A DNA stretch of 13,446 bases from Fennellomyces sp. T-0311 (lineage: Eukaryota; Mucoromycota; Mucoromycetes; Mucorales; Lichtheimiaceae): positions 1 through 13,446 of the forward strand of contig JALLLT010000161.1 in the NCBI GenBank assembly GCA_025266875.1, read 5' to 3'. Both the position numbers and the translations under genes were made by a program. The notes under the pieces are model-generated. The model was not told the DNA's origin, did no database searches, and saw nothing but the letters and a program-made list of their open reading frames with translations. How positions within the stretch are numbered: the first letter of the stretch is position 1; each line of letters begins with the position of its first letter. Of the stretch, positions 8,374-13,446 are shown piece by piece.

Positions 8374-9629
8374 ATGTCCAGCTACAATAACAGCAACAAT
8401 ATCAACAGCAACCGCGTGAGCTTCGAGCAAACGCGCGTGGAGCAAATGCTGCGTGCGATGCAGAACATGGAGGAGGAGATGCGGCGCACGCAGGAGGAGA
8501 TGCGGCGCATGGCGGATGAAAACCGTGAGCTGCGCGCAAGACAAATGGTGATGGAGGAGCGTATGCGTCGGTATGGTGTTGCTCTTGCTGTGCGACCGGT
8601 GGTTGTAGGATCCGCGGCTGCTGAGCCAGCAATCGCCGGGCCATCAACTGCTGGGGAAATCCCTGTGCCTGTGTCTCGCAGATACACAGAGGAACAGGAG
8701 TCGACCATTCGCGTAAGAAAGATATAGAAGAAAACGGTCAGTAGTACCATATTTACAAAGTGTGTTAGGAACATGTGCATGCGAGGGTGAAACAGCTGGC
8801 AACCCGGGCGGAAGACCCATGGCAGTTCGACTTCGATTTGGACTTTCGCCGTGGTGTCAACAGCGCCATTAAGGGGGACGTGGTAGAGTATGTACGTGAG
8901 CAGCCAGACGGCGTCGACGATCCAAAGTACGTAAAGGATGCGCTGCTCACGTACTTCAATTCATTGAAGAGAATTGCGCGGATGTCTCTGGCTCGCCACG
9001 AGGGACTCCTCCTATACAATCGCCGGCAGAAACGCCTGGTCAAGGTTCGCACTATATAGATACGGAGAAACAGGTGTATTGTGCTAATACAGTATCTGAT
9101 CGATTACAGAAACTGAACGCACGCAAGGCCGCCTATGCTGCCCATAAGGTTTCTGTAGAGGCCATGTACCCTGGCGGGTCGGCACTTCTTGTGCCAGAGT
9201 GCACTTCGCCAGAGGTGAGCGATCAGAAGAACGGGGCGAAGGTTTTGCGCATCCGTACCCCAGGCTTCCGCAATCGCAATGTACGAGTTTATTTTTTTTT
9301 GAAAGTGAGAAGGAAGCTTACATAGGTTGTGGCGTATATAGGCCAAAGAGTTTCTGAAGAAGCTCGACGGCCTTGTGAAGGCGAATCGAAAGCGCCACGC
9401 CCGCTCCGCCGTAGCCAGAAGCAGTGGCAGCAGCAGCAGCACCAACAACAACACTGTTGCTGTGGAGGAAGCAGAAGCGGTGGCTGGTGTCACACAAGAC
9501 GAGGCCCGTGCAGGAAGTGGCCGCGGCAGCCAAAGCAGCAAGCGGTTCGTTACCAGGTATGAAGTGGATAACGACCGCGTTTTGGACCCGGCTGTGTTGG
9601 AGACCTTGCCCTCTTGGGCTAAAAATTAA
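8374..9629 (+). CDS. Transposon-linked accessory protein with N-terminal coiled coil; four exons
   Basis: Exons 8374-8712, 8769-9044, 9110-9280 and 9342-9629 join in phase 0 through introns of 56, 65 and 61 bp (GTAAGA..TTAG, GTTCGC..ACAG, GTACGA..ATAG) to give 357 residues. An Asn/Ser-rich start leads into a strongly charged coiled coil (about 18-69, Met/Glu/Arg heptads such as EEEMRRTQEEMRRMADENRE). A spacer follows, then an acidic/aromatic block (DPWQFDFDLDFRRG) and a basic helical region (YFNSLKRIARMSLARHEG to RKAAYAAHK). Next come SPEVSD and FRNRNAKEFLKKLD, and a basic Ser/Asn-rich tail with a short CAG-type run. I do not recognise it with confidence. The order 'SPE-SD, then R-N, then FLxxLD' recalls uncharacterised eukaryotic element-linked proteins, but that is unverified memory. 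It plausibly oligomerises and binds element DNA for the neighbouring transposase, as TnpA does in En/Spm. All splice joins stay open, so it looks intact. Confidence 0.72.
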
Positions 9630-9678
9630 AAGTTTCGTTTTTTCCCCTGAACAACCATTGTTTTCGTGTCAAAGCAAC

Positions 9679-9684
9679 TTTATT
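9679..9684 (-). terminator. Polyadenylation signal of the Tnp2-like gene
   Basis: Read on the - strand, AATAAA begins 2 nt after the TAA stop at 9689-9687. The transcript would end inside the 57 bp shared intergenic gap or within the last exon of the accessory gene, so the two 3' ends probably overlap. Confidence 0.45.
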
Positions 9685-9686
9685 TT

Positions 9687-12600
9687 TTAAATGGTTATTC
9701 TTTTCGGCAACGGGATTACGACCATCGAGGCCGTCATAGGATCTGCCTGTGCGCCATGTGGAACCACCGCTACCTGGGAATGGATTCGGTGGACCGGGAT
9801 TATACACGCGTCATTCTCATCCATGTACTGCCACAGCCATTCTTCAAGGGTTGCTGGTACAAAGCGTTGCTCCTCCTTTGAACTATACCAACGGACAAAC
9901 GCAAGATGGTGGACCATTGGTATACGTTGATGATGATTTTGTGCTTGAAGAAGTACATTACGCGGCCAGGATATGCACGACGTACACCACGCCGCAAGTA
10001 GATTACTTGAATATGTGAGCCACGCGATGATGAAGCTGCAGCTGATCGGTACGTCTGCCCAAAGATCTCAATCGTTCGAAACTTCTCAACCTTTTCCGTA
10101 GCAAAGGTACGGCCAGTGGTGCCGCTTCGAGGTGCCAAAACCTCGATGCCGTACGTATTGCTGTAGTACTGGCATAAGAGAGCATGGTGGTCTTCACTGA
10201 GGCTTCCCTCAACACCATTGCTCATGGACATGGCGGTGGACGGTGGTAATGGCTCTGCTCCAGTGATGTTGATGGTCAACGTCGGGCTCAACGAATAGCT
10301 GAGGAACGTCTCATAGTCAAAGGTATTTAGGCGGTGGTATTGTGCTTGGGATGTAGATTGACCAGCAATCTGTAACAGCATAGCGTATTGCCGGGCATAC
10401 TCCTCGAAACGACCTGCTTGACGCTGGACAAAATCGACCGCACCAGTCTTCTCGATAAATCGCTTCATGAACGTAAGCTCAAAGCAATCCTTCTGGTTCG
10501 TATCGACATCTTTCATATAACCGTTGTATCTCTCAAAGGAGAAGGCCCACCATCCATAGATCGGCCCATGTAGCTGCAAGACGTCTCGTAGGTGAAGATG
10601 GAGGTGCATATTGGGAGATACGGCAGCGTCACCATAGTACCTCGCGCAGTCTGCCACGAATTCCACCATCTTGTCATGTACTTCTGCAATTTCGGCATCA
10701 GTGATCCAGGGTTTTGCCAGCATGCGGCAAGCGTCGACGAAAAGCAACCAGTGCACATAGTGAGTGCGTCTCAACACACTTTTCAGTACGTATGGCGAGT
10801 ACACCAAGGTCCAAACTCGCCAGTCATCGGCGGTCATGAAGCTGAATTTCCGTTGGATCCTGCGTTGAAGGGTTGGCATTCCGGGAGGCACGATGATTCG
10901 GTCTGCTTTGGTTTGCATCTCTGTGAGCACCGATTCCGTCAGATAGCCCTCGGATTTCCATATCGTAACCATCCGCTCGGCGGTGCCAAGGAAAAGGTTA
11001 TGCATAGGGTCGATGACAGTTGCATTTATGGCGTCAAAATAAGGAAGCCGATGGAGCTGCGACCAACGTGTCCCATTTTCGCGCTCAAGGCGTTGTCGCG
11101 TACTTTGGGTTTCTGCTGCCTGCCAAAGCCTCGCTGCCTCGCGATTGTCCGTGTTTGATCGCAATGTCTCCTCAGGAATGTCGACGCCAGCGTAGATCAT
11201 CTTGTTGGTCTCGGGGTCGGTCACAAACTCGCGGTAGCACTTGTTGCATGCCCGTGTACTTGCATGCGATGTAAAACCGCAGATTTTGCGGCTTGCCGGC
11301 ATATCACAAATAACGTTGAGCAGGGCAGCGCGCACGCGAGTACCTCGGGGCATCTGAGCAGTCGGCATATCATCGATTCCGGTGTACAAGGTAAGTAGAT
11401 CGGTTATCAGCGGCTCCAAATAATTATTGATCTCGTAAGTGCTAGGCTCGCGTGGTCCAGGCATGACACCAACAAGAATCACATTCTCGGTCTTATAGCG
11501 CTCGGCACGCGGTAGATTGTTGACGGTAAGATATATGGCACCACAAGAATAACCTGAATCGAAAGGTGCAAACCAATCTGCATTGATGGATAGTAGCAAA
11601 GAACGCTCGCGGGCAACAAAGGGCTCTTGTGTATTTTCGGTCTTGATGCTGTTCCACATAGCGCCATGGTGGATGTCCGAATACACGGTGCCAAAAAACG
11701 GGTGCTGCCTCCATTCCTCAATCTTTTCCTCGAAACCGTTGCGCTTGAACAACTTCTCCAATGCGGACTTGACCGGGTAGTAGGCGTACTGCTTGAATGG
11801 CGTCCGACGCACGCGAGTCTGACGATTGGAAGATATCTTGAACAATGGGTTTGCGCACACGTCGGCGTTCAATCGAACAGTCTCACAAGTGTCAGGTGCT
11901 GTGGAGGGCAGGTAGATCGCGTGGCATTTTGAGCAAGCAACGTACATAACGATAGGCTCTGTCAGGTCCTGAAATCCGATATAATGACGAATTGTGGATA
12001 TCGTAGCAGGAAAGTTGAATGTTGGGACATGCATAAGAGGGATTAACGTCATGACGAAAGTAATCAGGAGGGTCGACGTCCGTTCCGAGAGATGGTGCAG
12101 TTGGAACAGAGCAAGAAACATGAAGATGAAGAGCAGCGGCTGTGGGATCAAATCGCTCAAAGGAGTGTCAGGTTGTACGTCAGAATTTATATCTATATCA
12201 GTTTTATATTAACGGTCGCACTCTAGCCTCAGCAGTAAGTTTCTTTACAAACCTTCGTCGTCATTCGTCAAGGAATCAAAGTCCTCCATTGGCTCCTCGA
12301 TCAGCGGCTCCCGATCTTCCGTAATTGCGTCATGAAATGACTCTTGCGGCAGAGATTCCTGGCTCAAAGTTCGCAACAAGGGCGCTGGTGTATGCTCCGG
12401 TGTAGGTTCTGATGATTGGTACGATGTATATCCTATTTTTTCATTAGCAAGCTACCTCTGGATGTTACTCTGAAGCATACCGTTGCCACCACCATCGTAG
12501 TTATCAACAGACATTGGCTCGTCACGGCTTTGGTCCGCGGTTTCCTCGGTATTTGCGGTTGATTCGACAAGATTACCATCTGCATATACCTTGGTCAACA

Positions 12601-12767
12601 TAACGCACGGTACCGTATAATTTGGACTTACCAATAGATTCCATCAGCATTGCAGTAACACCGCGCTCATAGTGCGCGTTGTACGTTGCTGCTGTTACGG
12701 CCATACCATTAGGATTATGGCGCGTACATGTCTCGCACAAGCATTGAAACAATTGGTGACTGGACAT
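9687..12767 (-). pseudogene. Tnp2-like (Transposase_21/CACTA-type) DDE transposase, one apparent C-terminal frameshift
   Basis: Exons 12767-12632, 12579-12481, 12432-12253 and 12192-9687 join in phase 1 through introns of 52, 48 and 60 bp, for about 973 residues. The ATG at 12767 opens MSSHQLFQCLCETCTRHNPNG, a CxxC start typical of fungal Tnp2-like proteins. Main-exon landmarks are CSKC (about 225-228), NADWFAPFD (about 342-350), GVMPGPREP, DMPASRK..CGF and CNKC (to about 457), IDPMHNLFLGT (Asp about 533) and SPNMHLHLHLRD followed by FSFERYNG (Glu about 692). Asp344, Asp533 and Glu692 are my guess at the catalytic triad. Near 9920-9940 the conserved C-terminus (HHLAFVRWY to VIPLPKR) continues one frame over; a -1 shift is needed, and the original frame runs on as unrelated sequence to 9800. 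I call it a pseudogene for this one break; a sequencing error would restore it. The acceptor of intron 2 could instead lie 22 bp further on. Confidence 0.85.
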
Positions 12768-12838
12768 TGGTAAAGAGGTAAGTGTGATGTGCAAGAAGAA
12801 GTGTAGGTGCCCGATCCTTCGATCGCGTTTCTGGCGTG

Positions 12839-12846
12839 CTTTTATA
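12839..12846 (-). promoter_or_regulatory. TATA box of the Tnp2-like gene
   Basis: TATAAAAG on the - strand lies 71 bp before the ATG at 12767, leaving room for a leader of about 40 nt. It mirrors the TATA box before the accessory gene at the other edge of the unit. Confidence 0.5.
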
Positions 12847-13446
12847 TTCATCTTTTTCTTCAATTACGGCACCGCGTTATAAAATAAAATGTAGATACGA
12901 ATGTGCGCTTTCTATTAACCAGTTTCCTTGGCTGCATGCCTCTCTCTTTGGCCAATCTATTGCTTTCTTGGCCGCATGTATTATGTTCGTAGCAATATTA
13001 AACGGCCACGTTTTTTATGATAAAGATTTTCCTGTTTTGGATTTGTGTCTCCTTATACAGATCGGCAGTAAAAATAACTTGCTGCATAATATAAAGTTGC
13101 ATATCTCTCATCCAGAACCGTGCCTGAAAAGAGCGAAATTACATACTGCCTTGGCGCTCCATGAATGGAAGACTATGTGCAAGCGCTCGGTCTTCACATT
13201 GGACATTCATTCTCGCCAGCATTAAGTAGATTAGCAACAGTACGCCTTTTTTTACTGCCGGAGCAGAAAATTGCCGTCCTTTTCCTAAATAAACTGGATT
13301 TCCCACTAAACCGTTCGCTTCCTTCATGTGTATTGTAAAGACTACGAGTCACTGCACATCTCTCGTATTGACATTGCCAAACGGCATTGCTGGTTTACTG
13401 TTTCGCACGTTCCAAATTAGGCTTAAACGCTTGTATTTATTACTTT
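12847..13446. other. Non-coding right flank of the Tnp2 unit
   Basis: No gene is supported. A 129-codon + strand open frame (12836-13225) overlaps the transposase promoter and has no motif. The right end of the element should lie here or beyond the window; no AGTG that could close a CACTA terminus occurs after 12847. Confidence 0.45.
13063..13260. repeat. Short inverted repeat (12 bp arms)
   Basis: CGGCAGTAAAAA at 13063-13074 is matched exactly by TTTTTACTGCCG at 13249-13260, 198 bp end to end. The match does not extend in either direction and there is no target duplication, so it could be a tiny MITE or chance helped by the A/T run. Confidence 0.35.

Larger units (their letters stand above)
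8230..12846. mobile_element. Two-gene Tnp2-type DNA transposon core (accessory gene plus transposase, convergent)
   Basis: The limits given are the two outer TATA boxes, not the real ends. Both genes read inward from opposite edges and stop 57 bp apart (9629 and 9687). Both carry short introns, and both sit between unrelated transposon debris, which suggests they travel together. Plant En/Spm (CACTA) elements likewise pair a DNA-binding TnpA with a catalytic TnpD, normally from overlapping transcripts on one strand. Terminal inverted repeats, CACTA termini and a target duplication were looked for and not found, so the element's extent is inferred from gene arrangement alone. Confidence 0.5.

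Noticed and set aside
8382..8780. Antisense open frames (Ser/Ile-rich or His/Ala/Pro-rich) across the accessory gene
   Set aside because: Low-complexity shadows of the coiled-coil exon. The + strand exons join in phase with intron borders.
9917..9945. Programmed -1 ribosomal frameshift in the transposase
   Set aside because: The shift has the right direction, but no slippery heptamer is in register and no downstream stem-loop was evident. A simple indel is the more economical reading.
12836..13225. 129-codon + strand open frame to the right of the transposase
   Set aside because: It starts over the transposase TATA box and has no motif, repeats or splice signals of its own.
7761..13364. GAGAGATG-like words in inverted orientation on both flanks of the Tnp2 unit (7761, 8083, 13104, 13356) as subterminal binding sites
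   Set aside because: About two exact 9 bp inverted matches are expected by chance between flanks of roughly 1 kb and 0.55 kb, so the match is not evidence.

Overview
The window looks like transposable-element-rich nuclear DNA from a fungus. Three things point that way: several 47-66 bp GT..AG introns inside element genes, a chromodomain Ty3/gypsy polyprotein, and a Tnp2-like transposase of the kind common in basidiomycetes and early-diverging fungi. I cannot choose between Basidiomycota and Mucoromycota. I see no host housekeeping gene, rRNA, tRNA or CRISPR array.

Layout. (1) Positions 1-1198, + strand: a two-exon gene for an unrecognised protein with a Zn(II)2Cys6-like cysteine cluster and a Ser/Pro-rich tail. 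It meets the retrotransposon pol tail to tail, with 14 nt between the stop codons. (2) 1213-3894, - strand: a long open Ty3/gypsy chromovirus pol (RT, RNase H, integrase, chromodomain). It has lost its 5' part, and the third integrase catalytic residue is changed from Glu to Lys. (3) About 3883-4050: a GC-rich, palindrome-dense block abutting the broken end of pol. (4) 4051-5624: AT-rich DNA without a convincing gene, holding a tandem hairpin repeat with a 160 bp period. (5) 5679-7165, + strand: the 5' part of an intron-containing hAT transposase (BED finger, first two catalytic Asp), cut off at a 179 bp MITE-like inverted repeat (7145-7323) built of AAGAATAC/GTATTCTT palindromes. (6) 8230-12846: the best-preserved unit, a two-gene element. 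A 357-residue coiled-coil accessory protein (+, four exons) and a roughly 970-residue Tnp2-like transposase (-, four exons) converge, with 57 bp between stop codons and a TATA box outside each. The transposase has one apparent frameshift near its C-terminus. (7) 12847-13446: non-coding flank with one 12 bp inverted repeat.

Overall this is a nest of partly decayed elements. The main candidates for something new are the convergent accessory gene plus Tnp2 transposase, and the spliced Zn-cluster gene lying antisense at the 3' end of a chromovirus pol. No terminal inverted repeats or target duplications were found for the large elements, so their ends and membership are unproven.
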